Below the pieces are notes generated by a model. That model worked only from the letters and a program-made list of their open reading frames with translations. It was not told where the DNA came from and made no database searches. From Pristionchus mayeri (taxonomy: Eukaryota > Nematoda > Chromadorea > Rhabditida > Neodiplogasteridae), in assembly GCA_036245805.1 (NCBI GenBank), contig BTRK01000004.1:17236001-17300000 (forward strand): a DNA stretch of 64,000 bases, in the 5' to 3' direction. Of the stretch, positions 49,101 through 60,621 are shown in pieces. Positions within the stretch are counted from its first letter, which is position 1. Each line of letters starts with the position of its first letter. A program made the position numbers and the translations under genes.

Positions 49101-49826
49101 GATGAGAGACGGAAAGGGAGATCTTACCTAGGGCGAGTGCTCTCTGCACGCGCCGGGACAGAAAAGGCCCCTTATCCGCTGATTCTAGAGAGCGCACACT
49201 CTTTATCCAGCGAAACAATTGCATGGATTCGACCCCGGATCCATCAGAGTGTCCTGAAGAACTCAAGGAGAAGGGGGCCAACCATCGGCAGGAACCTCGA
49301 AACTCCGCTGAGAAGGAGATCGGAGCAACTCCCCCGATCCCACACCCCCGAATTCGGATCAACTCTATCAATAGAGTTGGGTCGGCGCAGGTCTAGGAAG
49401 GGAATCGAACAGTAAAGTGGAGAGCGAGAGAAGAGAGATTGCATAGAGAAAGAGAAAGAACTCTCCGTCGTTTGCATTCTCTCTCGGATGTGAGTCTCGG
49501 AGCGAATGTTTCTGGCAATGTGCCAACAAAATACAATACATTCTTTTCAAAACGCAATCCATTGGAGTCTAGATCTTCCCAAAAAGATCAGGTGGACATC
49601 AGTGATGGCAAATCGATACCTGCTCTCCTTCTTTCACACGCTCTCTCGCTCCGTATTATCAGCGAAAGATCACACGAAATGAGCAGAACGCATGTCGATT
49701 TGACATCTCGGATTGATCTTTGATCTCGGGAAAGATCAATTCATTTTCCAGTAATCGCATTTTCCTCCACCATCTAGAGCGCACCGATTTGCAGGATACT
49801 GGCCGATTCTTTCACCATTAGCCCTC

Positions 49827-49944
49827 GCTTACGACCATACCCCGTTGAGAACACGACATCCCGTCCGATCTGTCAAGTTAAGCAACGGTGGGCCCAGTTA
49901 GTACTTGGATCGGAGACGGCTTGGGAATCCTGGGTGTTGTAAGC
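49827..49944 (+). rRNA. 5S rRNA, unit 31
   Basis: Complete copy. Confidence 0.96.
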
Positions 49945-50606
49945 ATTTTGCTATTTTTTATAACCGGATATTGGCTTTTTCTCGTTTCTAGTCAATTTTT
50001 GCACCTTTTTAAAGGCTGCTTTCGATTGCTATTCATCGATTACGACACGACAAACTATCAAAAAAGTCCGAGTTTTCCTACTCAGGTGTAAATAATTCCG
50101 ATTTTTTCTGAAAATGAGTGAAAATTTTGAAGCTAAACCTTCGCCTTTGCTCTCAAAAGTTTCCGCCTATGCTCAACCACTCCCAAAAATGACCTTAACT
50201 TATGCCGTCAACTTTCAGCCGACACCTGTCGGAAGGCAGATACTAGCCAGAGGGTTACGGTAATCATTATCAGGGGTGCTGTAGCTTTGTCTGGTTATCC
50301 GCTGTGGCTAGCATTGAACGCTGAGCACTGCCGCCGTAGTGGCCTGCTTTTCCGCCCATGATGCTCACTCAATAACCCATATAGTAACCATCATTGGGGT
50401 ACGGTAACAATCCCCAGGTGTACTGTAGTTGTCCACGAATCAGTACCAGCCCACTGCCCACTGTCTCTAGACACCCTGGCAGGTTCGCGCGTCCAACGGC
50501 GGCCATGTCTCGATTCTGTCTACCCGATTTTAGCAGGGTCGCACTTTTTCTCAATTTCTCATCCCATTACCCTTCGTACTTTGCGTTATAGAATACGATA
50601 CTTTTT

Positions 50607-50744
50607 GCCCCTTCGGGCTTGCAAAAATTGCATACGGACCCGTATTTCAGGGGCCGTAGCGGGCAATTGGGAAAAGTTTTCAACCAGCAATAAACGCACC
50701 TTGGCTAAGCCTCATTGGTCACGTTACCGCCACTGCGCAAAGCT
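50607..50744 (-). ncRNA. U4 snRNA, unit 31, 138-nt form with G43A
   Basis: Lacks G108. C to T at 50702 changes CCGAGG to CCAAGG on the RNA strand, replacing G43. In human U4 numbering G43 forms one of the two sheared G-A pairs (with A33) that define the kink-turn bound by Snu13/15.5K. This copy is therefore a candidate non-functional or weak U4 gene. The rest of the RNA looks normal. Confidence 0.9.
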
Positions 50745-51470
50745 GATGAGAGACGGAAAGGGAGATCTTACCTAGGGCGAGTGCTCTCTGCACGCGCCGG
50801 GACAGAAAAGGCCCCTTATCCGCTGATTCTAGAGAGCGCACACTCTTTATCCAGCGAAACAATTGCATGGATTCGACCCCGGATCCATCAGAGTGTCCTG
50901 AAGAACTCAAGGAGAAGGGGGCCAACCATCGGCAGGAACCTCGAAACTCCGCTGAGAAGGAGATCGGAGCAACTCCCCCGATCCCACACCCCCGAATTCG
51001 GATCAACTCTATCAATAGAGTTGGGTCGGCGCAGGTCTAGGAAGGGAATCGAACAGTAAAGTGGAGAGCGAGAGAAGAGAGATTGCATAGAGAAAGAGAA
51101 AGAACTCTCCGTCGTTTGCATTCTCTCTCGGATGTGAGTCTCGGAGCGAATGTTTCTGGCAATGTGCCAACAAAATACAATACATTCTTTTCAAAACGCA
51201 ATCCATTGGAGTCTAGATCTTCCCAAAAAGATCAGGTGGACATCAGTGATGGCAAATCGATACCTGCTCTCCTTCTTTCACACGCTCTCTCGCTCCGTAT
51301 TATCAGCGAAAGATCACACGAAATGAGCAGAACGCATGTCGATTTGACATCTCGGATTGATCTTTGATCTCGGGAAAGATCAATTCATTTTCCAGTAATC
51401 GCATTTTCCTCCACCATCTAGAGCGCACCGATTTGCAGGATACTGGCCGATTCTTTCACCATTAGCCCTC

Positions 51471-51588
51471 GCTTACGACCATACCCCGTTGAGAACACGA
51501 CATCCCGTCCGATCTGTCAAGTTAAGCAACGGTGGGCCCAGTTAGTACTTGGATCGGAGACGGCTTGGGAATCCTGGGTGTTGTAAGC
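51471..51588 (+). rRNA. 5S rRNA, unit 32
   Basis: Complete copy. Confidence 0.96.
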
Positions 51589-52250
51589 ATTTTGCTATTT
51601 TTTATAACCGGATATTGGCTTTTTCTCGTTTCTAGTCAATTTTTGCACCTTTTTAAAGGCTGCTTTCGATTGCTATTCATCGATTACGACACGACAAACT
51701 ATCAAAAAAGTCCGAGTTTTCCTACTCAGGTGTAAATAATTCCGATTTTTTCTGAAAATGAGTGAAAATTTTGAAGCTAAACCTTCGCCTTTGCTCTCAA
51801 AAGTTTCCGCCTATGCTCAACCACTCCCAAAAATGACCTTAACTTATGCCGTCAACTTTCAGCCGACACCTGTCGGAAGGCAGATACTAGCCAGAGGGTT
51901 ACGGTAATCATTATCAGGGGTGCTGTAGCTTTGTCTGGTTATCCGCTGTGGCTAGCATTGAACGCTGAGCACTGCCGCCGTAGTGGCCTGCTTTTCCGCC
52001 CATGATGCTCACTCAATAACCCATATAGTAACCATCATTGGGGTACGGTAACAATCCCCAGGTGTACTGTAGTTGTCCACGAATCAGTACCAGCCCACTG
52101 CCCACTGTCTCTAGACACCCTGGCAGGTTCGCGCGTCCAACGGCGGCCATGTCTCGATTCTGTCTACCCGATTTTAGCAGGGTCGCACTTTTTCTCAATT
52201 TCTCATCCCATTACCCTTCGTACTTTGCGTTATAGAATACGATACTTTTT

Positions 52251-52388
52251 GCCCCTTCGGGCTTGCAAAAATTGCATACGGACCCGTATTTCAGGGGCCG
52301 TAGCGGGCAATTGGGAAAAGTTTTCAACCAGCAATAAACGCACCTTGGCTAAGCCTCATTGGTCACGTTACCGCCACTGCGCAAAGCT
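52251..52388 (-). ncRNA. U4 snRNA, unit 32, 138-nt form with G43A
   Basis: Same kink-turn G43A (52346) as the unit 31 copy, pointing to a recent duplication or conversion between adjacent units. Confidence 0.9.
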
Positions 52389-53114
52389 GATGAGAGACGG
52401 AAAGGGAGATCTTACCTAGGGCGAGTGCTCTCTGCACGCGCCGGGACAGAAAAGGCCCCTTATCCGCTGATTCTAGAGAGCGCACACTCTTTATCCAGCG
52501 AAACAATTGCATGGATTCGACCCCGGATCCATCAGAGTGTCCTGAAGAACTCAAGGAGAAGGGGGCCAACCATCGGCAGGAACCTCGAAACTCCGCTGAG
52601 AAGGAGATCGGAGCAACTCCCCCGATCCCACACCCCCGAATTCGGATCAACTCTATCAATAGAGTTGGGTCGGCGCAGGTCTAGGAAGGGAATCGAACAG
52701 TAAAGTGGAGAGCGAGAGAAGAGAGATTGCATAGAGAAAGAGAAAGAACTCTCCGTCGTTTGCATTCTCTCTCGGATGTGAGTCTCGGAGCGAATGTTTC
52801 TGGCAATGTGCCAACAAAATACAATACATTCTTTTCAAAACGCAATCCATTGGAGTCTAGATCTTCCCAAAAAGATCAGGTGGACATCAGTGATGGCAAA
52901 TCGATACCTGCTCTCCTTCTTTCACACGCTCTCTCGCTCCGTATTATCAGCGAAAGATCACACGAAATGAGCAGAACGCATGTCGATTTGACATCTCGGA
53001 TTGATCTTTGATCTCGGGAAAGATCAATTCATTTTCCAGTAATCGCATTTTCCTCCACCATCTAGAGCGCACCGATTTGCAGGATACTGGCCGATTCTTT
53101 CACCATTAGCCCTC

Positions 53115-53232
53115 GCTTACGACCATACCCCGTTGAGAACACGACATCCCGTCCGATCTGTCAAGTTAAGCAACGGTGGGCCCAGTTAGTACTTGGATCG
53201 GAGACGGCTTGGGAATCCTGGGTGTTGTAAGC
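53115..53232 (+). rRNA. 5S rRNA, unit 33
   Basis: Complete copy. Confidence 0.96.
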
Positions 53233-53894
53233 ATTTTGCTATTTTTTATAACCGGATATTGGCTTTTTCTCGTTTCTAGTCAATTTTTGCACCTTTTTAA
53301 AGGCTGCTTTCGATTGCTATTCATCGATTACGACACGACAAACTATCAAAAAAGTCCGAGTTTTCCTACTCAGGTGTAAATAATTCCGATTTTTTCTGAA
53401 AATGAGTGAAAATTTTGAAGCTAAACCTTCGCCTTTGCTCTCAAAAGTTTCCGCCTATGCTCAACCACTCCCAAAAATGACCTTAACTTATGCCGTCAAC
53501 TTTCAGCCGACACCTGTCGGAAGGCAGATACTAGCCAGAGGGTTACGGTAATCATTATCAGGGGTGCTGTAGCTTTGTCTGGTTATCCGCTGTGGCTAGC
53601 ATTGAACGCTGAGCACTGCCGCCGTAGTGGCCTGCTTTTCCGCCCATGATGCTCACTCAATAACCCATATAGTAACCATCATTGGGGTACGGTAACAATC
53701 CCCAGGTGTACTGTAGTTGTCCACGAATCAGTACCAGCCCACTGCCCACTGTCTCTAGACACCCTGGCAGGTTCGCGCGTCCAACGGCGGCCATGTCTCG
53801 ATTCTGTCTACCCGATTTTAGCAGGGTCGCACTTTTTCTCAATTTCTCATCCCATTACCCTTCGTACTTTGCGTTATAGAATACGATACTTTTT

Positions 53895-54032
53895 GCCCCT
53901 TCGGGCTTGCAAAAATTGCATACGGACCCGTATTTCAGGGGCCGTAGCGGGCAATTGGGAAAAGTTTTCAACCAGCAATAAACGCACCTCGGCTAAGCCT
54001 CATTGGTCACGTTACCGCCACTGCGCAAAGCT
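53895..54032 (-). ncRNA. U4 snRNA, unit 33, 138-nt form
   Basis: Lacks G108. Confidence 0.93.
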
Positions 54033-54758
54033 GATGAGAGACGGAAAGGGAGATCTTACCTAGGGCGAGTGCTCTCTGCACGCGCCGGGACAGAAAAGGC
54101 CCCTTATCCGCTGATTCTAGAGAGCGCACACTCTTTATCCAGCGAAACAATTGCATGGATTCGACCCCGGATCCATCAGAGTGTCCTGAAGAACTCAAGG
54201 AGAAGGGGGCCAACCATCGGCAGGAACCTCGAAACTCCGCTGAGAAGGAGATCGGAGCAACTCCCCCGATCCCACACCCCCGAATTCGGATCAACTCTAT
54301 CAATAGAGTTGGGTCGGCGCAGGTCTAGGAAGGGAATCGAACAGTAAAGTGGAGAGCGAGAGAAGAGAGATTGCATAGAGAAAGAGAAAGAACTCTCCGT
54401 CGTTTGCATTCTCTCTCGGATGTGAGTCTCGGAGCGAATGTTTCTGGCAATGTGCCAACAAAATACAATACATTCTTTTCAAAACGCAATCCATTGGAGT
54501 CTAGATCTTCCCAAAAAGATCAGGTGGACATCAGTGATGGCAAATCGATACCTGCTCTCCTTCTTTCACACGCTCTCTCGCTCCGTATTATCAGCGAAAG
54601 ATCACACGAAATGAGCAGAACGCATGTCGATTTGACATCTCGGATTGATCTTTGATCTCGGGAAAGATCAATTCATTTTCCAGTAATCGCATTTTCCTCC
54701 ACCATCTAGAGCGCACCGATTTGCAGGATACTGGCCGATTCTTTCACCATTAGCCCTC

Positions 54759-54876
54759 GCTTACGACCATACCCCGTTGAGAACACGACATCCCGTCCGA
54801 TCTGTCAAGTTAAGCAACGGTGGGCCCAGTTAGTACTTGGATCGGAGACGGCTTGGGAATCCTGGGTGTTGTAAGC
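54759..54876 (+). rRNA. 5S rRNA, unit 34
   Basis: Complete copy. Confidence 0.96.
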
Positions 54877-55538
54877 ATTTTGCTATTTTTTATAACCGGA
54901 TATTGGCTTTTTCTCGTTTCTAGTCAATTTTTGCACCTTTTTAAAGGCTGCTTTCGATTGCTATTCATCGATTACGACACGACAAACTATCAAAAAAGTC
55001 CGAGTTTTCCTACTCAGGTGTAAATAATTCCGATTTTTTCTGAAAATGAGTGAAAATTTTGAAGCTAAACCTTCGCCTTTGCTCTCAAAAGTTTCCGCCT
55101 ATGCTCAACCACTCCCAAAAATGACCTTAACTTATGCCGTCAACTTTCAGCCGACACCTGTCGGAAGGCAGATACTAGCCAGAGGGTTACGGTAATCATT
55201 ATCAGGGGTGCTGTAGCTTTGTCTGGTTATCCGCTGTGGCTAGCATTGAACGCTGAGCACTGCCGCCGTAGTGGCCTGCTTTTCCGCCCATGATGCTCAC
55301 TCAATAACCCATATAGTAACCATCATTGGGGTACGGTAACAATCCCCAGGTGTACTGTAGTTGTCCACGAATCAGTACCAGCCCACTGCCCACTGTCTCT
55401 AGACACCCTGGCAGGTTCGCGCGTCCAACGGCGGCCATGTCTCGATTCTGTCTACCCGATTTTAGCAGGGTCGCACTTTTTCTCAATTTCTCATCCCATT
55501 ACCCTTCGTACTTTGCGTTATAGAATACGATACTTTTT

Positions 55539-55676
55539 GCCCCTTCGGGCTTGCAAAAATTGCATACGGACCCGTATTTCAGGGGCCGTAGCGGGCAATT
55601 GGGAAAAGTTTTCAACCAGCAATAAACGCACCTCGGCTAAGCCTCATTGGTCACGTTACCGCCACTGCGCAAAGCT
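55539..55676 (-). ncRNA. U4 snRNA, unit 34, 138-nt form
   Basis: Lacks G108. Confidence 0.93.
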
Positions 55677-56402
55677 GATGAGAGACGGAAAGGGAGATCT
55701 TACCTAGGGCGAGTGCTCTCTGCACGCGCCGGGACAGAAAAGGCCCCTTATCCGCTGATTCTAGAGAGCGCACACTCTTTATCCAGCGAAACAATTGCAT
55801 GGATTCGACCCCGGATCCATCAGAGTGTCCTGAAGAACTCAAGGAGAAGGGGGCCAACCATCGGCAGGAACCTCGAAACTCCGCTGAGAAGGAGATCGGA
55901 GCAACTCCCCCGATCCCACACCCCCGAATTCGGATCAACTCTATCAATAGAGTTGGGTCGGCGCAGGTCTAGGAAGGGAATCGAACAGTAAAGTGGAGAG
56001 CGAGAGAAGAGAGATTGCATAGAGAAAGAGAAAGAACTCTCCGTCGTTTGCATTCTCTCTCGGATGTGAGTCTCGGAGCGAATGTTTCTGGCAATGTGCC
56101 AACAAAATACAATACATTCTTTTCAAAACGCAATCCATTGGAGTCTAGATCTTCCCAAAAAGATCAGGTGGACATCAGTGATGGCAAATCGATACCTGCT
56201 CTCCTTCTTTCACACGCTCTCTCGCTCCGTATTATCAGCGAAAGATCACACGAAATGAGCAGAACGCATGTCGATTTGACATCTCGGATTGATCTTTGAT
56301 CTCGGGAAAGATCAATTCATTTTCCAGTAATCGCATTTTCCTCCACCATCTAGAGCGCACCGATTTGCAGGATACTGGCCGATTCTTTCACCATTAGCCC
56401 TC

Positions 56403-56506
56403 GCTTACGACCATACCCCGTTGAGAACACGACATCCCGTCCGATCTGTCAAGTTAAGCAACGGTGGGCCCAGTTAGTACTTGGATCGGAGACGGCTTGG
56501 GAATCC
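56403..56506 (+). pseudogene. 5S rRNA, 3'-truncated (unit 35, first)
   Basis: Carries 5S nt 1-104 including box A, intermediate element and box C, then breaks into spacer. The last 14 nt are missing, so the 3' strand of helix I and the T-run terminator are gone. The RNA could not close its terminal helix. With an intact internal promoter it may still recruit TFIIIA/TFIIIC. The first downstream TTTT is about 30 bases past the break. Confidence 0.93.
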
Positions 56507-56816
56507 AATGTGCCAACAAAATACAATACATTCTTTTCAAAACGCAATCCATTGGAGTCTAGATCTTCCCAAAAAGATCAGGTGGACATCAGTGATGGCA
56601 AATCGATACCTGCTCTCCTTCTTTCACACGCTCTCTCGCTCCGTATTATCAGCGAAAGATCACACGAAATGAGCAGAACGCATGTCGATTTGACATCTCG
56701 GATTGATCTTTGATCTCGGGAAAGATCAATTCATTTTCCAGTAATCGCATTTTCCTCCACCATCTAGAGCGCACCGATTTGCAGGATACTGGCCGATTCT
56801 TTCACCATTAGCCCTC

Positions 56817-56920
56817 GCTTACGACCATACCCCGTTGAGAACACGACATCCCGTCCGATCTGTCAAGTTAAGCAACGGTGGGCCCAGTTAGTACTTGGAT
56901 CGGAGACGGCTTGGGAATCC
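56817..56920 (+). pseudogene. 5S rRNA, 3'-truncated (unit 35, second)
   Basis: Same 104-nt fragment and same junction, 414 bp downstream of the first. Confidence 0.93.
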
Positions 56921-57230
56921 AATGTGCCAACAAAATACAATACATTCTTTTCAAAACGCAATCCATTGGAGTCTAGATCTTCCCAAAAAGATCAGGTGGA
57001 CATCAGTGATGGCAAATCGATACCTGCTCTCCTTCTTTCACACGCTCTCTCGCTCCGTATTATCAGCGAAAGATCACACGAAATGAGCAGAACGCATGTC
57101 GATTTGACATCTCGGATTGATCTTTGATCTCGGGAAAGATCAATTCATTTTCCAGTAATCGCATTTTCCTCCACCATCTAGAGCGCACCGATTTGCAGGA
57201 TACTGGCCGATTCTTTCACCATTAGCCCTC

Positions 57231-57348
57231 GCTTACGACCATACCCCGTTGAGAACACGACATCCCGTCCGATCTGTCAAGTTAAGCAACGGTGGGCCCA
57301 GTTAGTACTTGGATCGGAGACGGCTTGGGAATCCTGGGTGTTGTAAGC
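57231..57348 (+). rRNA. 5S rRNA, unit 35
   Basis: The complete third copy of the triplet, with normal 3' end and terminator. Confidence 0.96.
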
Positions 57349-58010
57349 ATTTTGCTATTTTTTATAACCGGATATTGGCTTTTTCTCGTTTCTAGTCAAT
57401 TTTTGCACCTTTTTAAAGGCTGCTTTCGATTGCTATTCATCGATTACGACACGACAAACTATCAAAAAAGTCCGAGTTTTCCTACTCAGGTGTAAATAAT
57501 TCCGATTTTTTCTGAAAATGAGTGAAAATTTTGAAGCTAAACCTTCGCCTTTGCTCTCAAAAGTTTCCGCCTATGCTCAACCACTCCCAAAAATGACCTT
57601 AACTTATGCCGTCAACTTTCAGCCGACTCCTGTCGGAAGGCAGATACTAGCCAGAGGGTTACGGTAATCATTATCAGGGGTGCTGTAGCTTTGTCTGGTT
57701 ATCCGCTGTGGCTAGCATTGAACGCTGAGCACTGCCGCCGTAGTGGCCTGCTTTTCCGCCCATGATGCTCACTCAATAACCCATATAGTAACCATCATTG
57801 GGGTACGGTAACAATCCCCAGGTGTACTGTAGTTGTCCACGAATCAGTACCAGCCCACTGCCCACTGTCTCTAGACACCCTGGCAGGTTCGCGCGTCCAA
57901 CGGCGGCCATGTCTCGATTCTGTCTACCCGATTTTAGCAGGGTCGCACTTTTTCTCAATTTCTCATCCCATTACCCTTCGCACTTTGTGTTATAGAATAC
58001 GATACTTTTT

Positions 58011-58149
58011 GCCCCTTCGGGCTTGCAAAAATTGCATACGGCACCCGTATTTCAGGGGCCGTAGCGGGCAATTGGGAAAAGTTTTCAACCAGCAATAAAC
58101 GCACCTCGGCTAAGCCTCATTGGTCACGTTACCGCCACTGCGCAAAGCT
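58011..58149 (-). ncRNA. U4 snRNA, unit 35
   Basis: 139-nt form, flanked by 138-nt forms in units 34 and 36. Confidence 0.95.
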
Positions 58150-58875
58150 GATGAGAGACGGAAAGGGAGATCTTACCTAGGGCGAGTGCTCTCTGCACGC
58201 GCCGGGACAGAAAAGGCCCCTTATCCGCTGATTCTAGAGAGCGCACACTCTTTATCCAGCGAAACAATTGCATGGATTCGACCCCGGATCCATCAGAGTG
58301 TCCTGAAGAACTCAAGGAGAAGGGGGCCAACCATCGGCAGGAACCTCGAAACTCCGCTGAGAAGGAGATCGGAGCAACTCCCCCGATCCCACACCCCCGA
58401 ATTCGGATCAACTCTATCAATAGAGTTGGGTCGGCGCAGGTCTAGGAAGGGAATCGAACAGTAAAGTGGAGAGCGAGAGAAGAGAGATTGCATAGAGAAA
58501 GAGAAAGAACTCTCCGTCGTTTGCATTCTCTCTCGGATGTGAGTCTCGGAGCGAATGTTTCTGGCAATGTGCCAACAAAATACAATACATTCTTTTCAAA
58601 ACGCAATCCATTGGAGTCTAGATCTTCCCAAAAAGATCAGGTGGACATCAGTGATGGCAAATCGATACCTGCTCTCCTTCTTTCACACGCTCTCTCGCTC
58701 CGTATTATCAGCGAAAGATCACACGAAATGAGCAGAACGCATGTCGATTTGACATCTCGGATTGATCTTTGATCTCGGGAAAGATCAATTCATTTTCCAG
58801 TAATCGCATTTTCCTCCACCATCTAGAGCGCACCGATTTGCAGGATACTGGCCGATTCTTTCACCATTAGCCCTC

Positions 58876-58979
58876 GCTTACGACCATACCCCGTTGAGAA
58901 CACGACATCCCGTCCGATCTGTCAAGTTAAGCAACGGTGGGCCCAGTTAGTACTTGGATCGGAGACGGCTTGGGAATCC
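58876..58979 (+). pseudogene. 5S rRNA, 3'-truncated (unit 36, first)
   Basis: 5S nt 1-104 with intact internal promoter, and no helix I 3' strand or terminator. Confidence 0.93.
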
Positions 58980-59289
58980 AATGTGCCAACAAAATACAAT
59001 ACATTCTTTTCAAAACGCAATCCATTGGAGTCTAGATCTTCCCAAAAAGATCAGGTGGACATCAGTGATGGCAAATCGATACCTGCTCTCCTTCTTTCAC
59101 ACGCTCTCTCGCTCCGTATTATCAGCGAAAGATCACACGAAATGAGCAGAACGCATGTCGATTTGACATCTCGGATTGATCTTTGATCTCGGGAAAGATC
59201 AATTCATTTTCCAGTAATCGCATTTTCCTCCACCATCTAGAGCGCACCGATTTGCAGGATACTGGCCGATTCTTTCACCATTAGCCCTC

Positions 59290-59393
59290 GCTTACGACCA
59301 TACCCCGTTGAGAACACGACATCCCGTCCGATCTGTCAAGTTAAGCAACGGTGGGCCCAGTTAGTACTTGGATCGGAGACGGCTTGGGAATCC
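59290..59393 (+). pseudogene. 5S rRNA, 3'-truncated (unit 36, second)
   Basis: Identical fragment and junction to the preceding one. Confidence 0.93.
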
Positions 59394-59703
59394 AATGTGC
59401 CAACAAAATACAATACATTCTTTTCAAAACGCAATCCATTGGAGTCTAGATCTTCCCAAAAAGATCAGGTGGACATCAGTGATGGCAAATCGATACCTGC
59501 TCTCCTTCTTTCACACGCTCTCTCGCTCCGTATTATCAGCGAAAGATCACACGAAATGAGCAGAACGCATGTCGATTTGACATCTCGGATTGATCTTTGA
59601 TCTCGGGAAAGATCAATTCATTTTCCAGTAATCGCATTTTCCTCCACCATCTAGAGCGCACCGATTTGCAGGATACTGGCCGATTCTTTCACCATTAGCC
59701 CTC

Positions 59704-59821
59704 GCTTACGACCATACCCCGTTGAGAACACGACATCCCGTCCGATCTGTCAAGTTAAGCAACGGTGGGCCCAGTTAGTACTTGGATCGGAGACGGCTTG
59801 GGAATCCTGGGTGTTGTAAGC
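59704..59821 (+). rRNA. 5S rRNA, unit 36
   Basis: Complete third copy of the triplet. Confidence 0.96.
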
Positions 59822-60483
59822 ATTTTGCTATTTTTTATAACCGGATATTGGCTTTTTCTCGTTTCTAGTCAATTTTTGCACCTTTTTAAAGGCTGCTTTC
59901 GATTGCTATTCATCGATTACGACACGACAAACTATCAAAAAAGTCCGAGTTTTCCTACTCAGGTGTAAATAATTCCGATTTTTTCTGAAAATGAGTGAAA
60001 ATTTTGAAGCTAAACCTTCGCCTTTGCTCTCAAAAGTTTCCGCCTATGCTCAACCACTCCCAAAAATGACCTTAACTTATGCCGTCAACTTTCAGCCGAC
60101 ACCTGTCGGAAGGCAGATACTAGCCAGAGGGTTACGGTAATCATTATCAGGGGTGCTGTAGCTTTGTCTGGTTATCCGCTGTGGCTAGCATTGAACGCTG
60201 AGCACTGCCGCCGTAGTGGCCTGCTTTTCCGCCCATGATGCTCACTCAATAACCCATATAGTAACCATCATTGGGGTACGGTAACAATCCCCAGGTGTAC
60301 TGTAGTTGTCCACGAATCAGTACCAGCCCACTGCCCACTGTCTCTAGACACCCTGGCAGGTTCGCGCGTCCAACGGCGGCCATGTCTCGATTCTGTCTAC
60401 CCGATTTTAGCAGGGTCGCACTTTTTCTCAATTTCTCATCCCATTACCCTTCGTACTTTGCGTTATAGAATACGATACTTTTT

Positions 60484-60621
60484 GCCCCTTCGGGCTTGCA
60501 AAAATTGCATACGGACCCGTATTTCAGGGGCCGTAGCGGGCAATTGGGAAAAGTTTTCAACCAGCAATAAACGCACCTCGGCTAAGCCTCATTGGTCACG
60601 TTACCGCCACTGCGCAAAGCT
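60484..60621 (-). ncRNA. U4 snRNA, unit 36, 138-nt form
   Basis: Lacks G108. Confidence 0.93.

Larger units (their letters stand above)
47688..49331. repeat. unit 30, class III with 893T
   Basis: Private T to A at 49071, inside U4. Confidence 0.97.
49332..50975. repeat. unit 31, class III
   Basis: 893A. Carries C to T at 50702, shared only with unit 32. Confidence 0.97.
50976..52619. repeat. unit 32, class III
   Basis: 893A. Matches unit 31 at every site examined, including the U4 change at 52346. Confidence 0.97.
52620..54263. repeat. unit 33, class III
   Basis: 893A. 1,644 bp. Confidence 0.97.
54264..55907. repeat. unit 34, class III
   Basis: 893A. 1,644 bp. Confidence 0.97.
56093..57334. 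repeat. 414-bp sub-repeat x3 in unit 35
   Basis: Unit segment 186-599 appears at 56093-56506, 56507-56920 and 56921-57334. Each internal junction joins GGGAATCC inside 5S to AATGTGCC of the upstream spacer, with at most one base of microhomology (C). Confidence 0.97.
55908..58380. repeat. unit 35, expanded, class II (5 C)
   Basis: 893T. 2,473 bp, which is 1,645 plus two extra copies of a 414-bp segment. Downstream of the expansion it carries the class II, 139-nt U4 haplotype. Confidence 0.97.
58566..59807. repeat. 414-bp sub-repeat x3 in unit 36
   Basis: Copies at 58566-58979, 58980-59393 and 59394-59807, with junctions at the same base as in unit 35. Confidence 0.97.
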
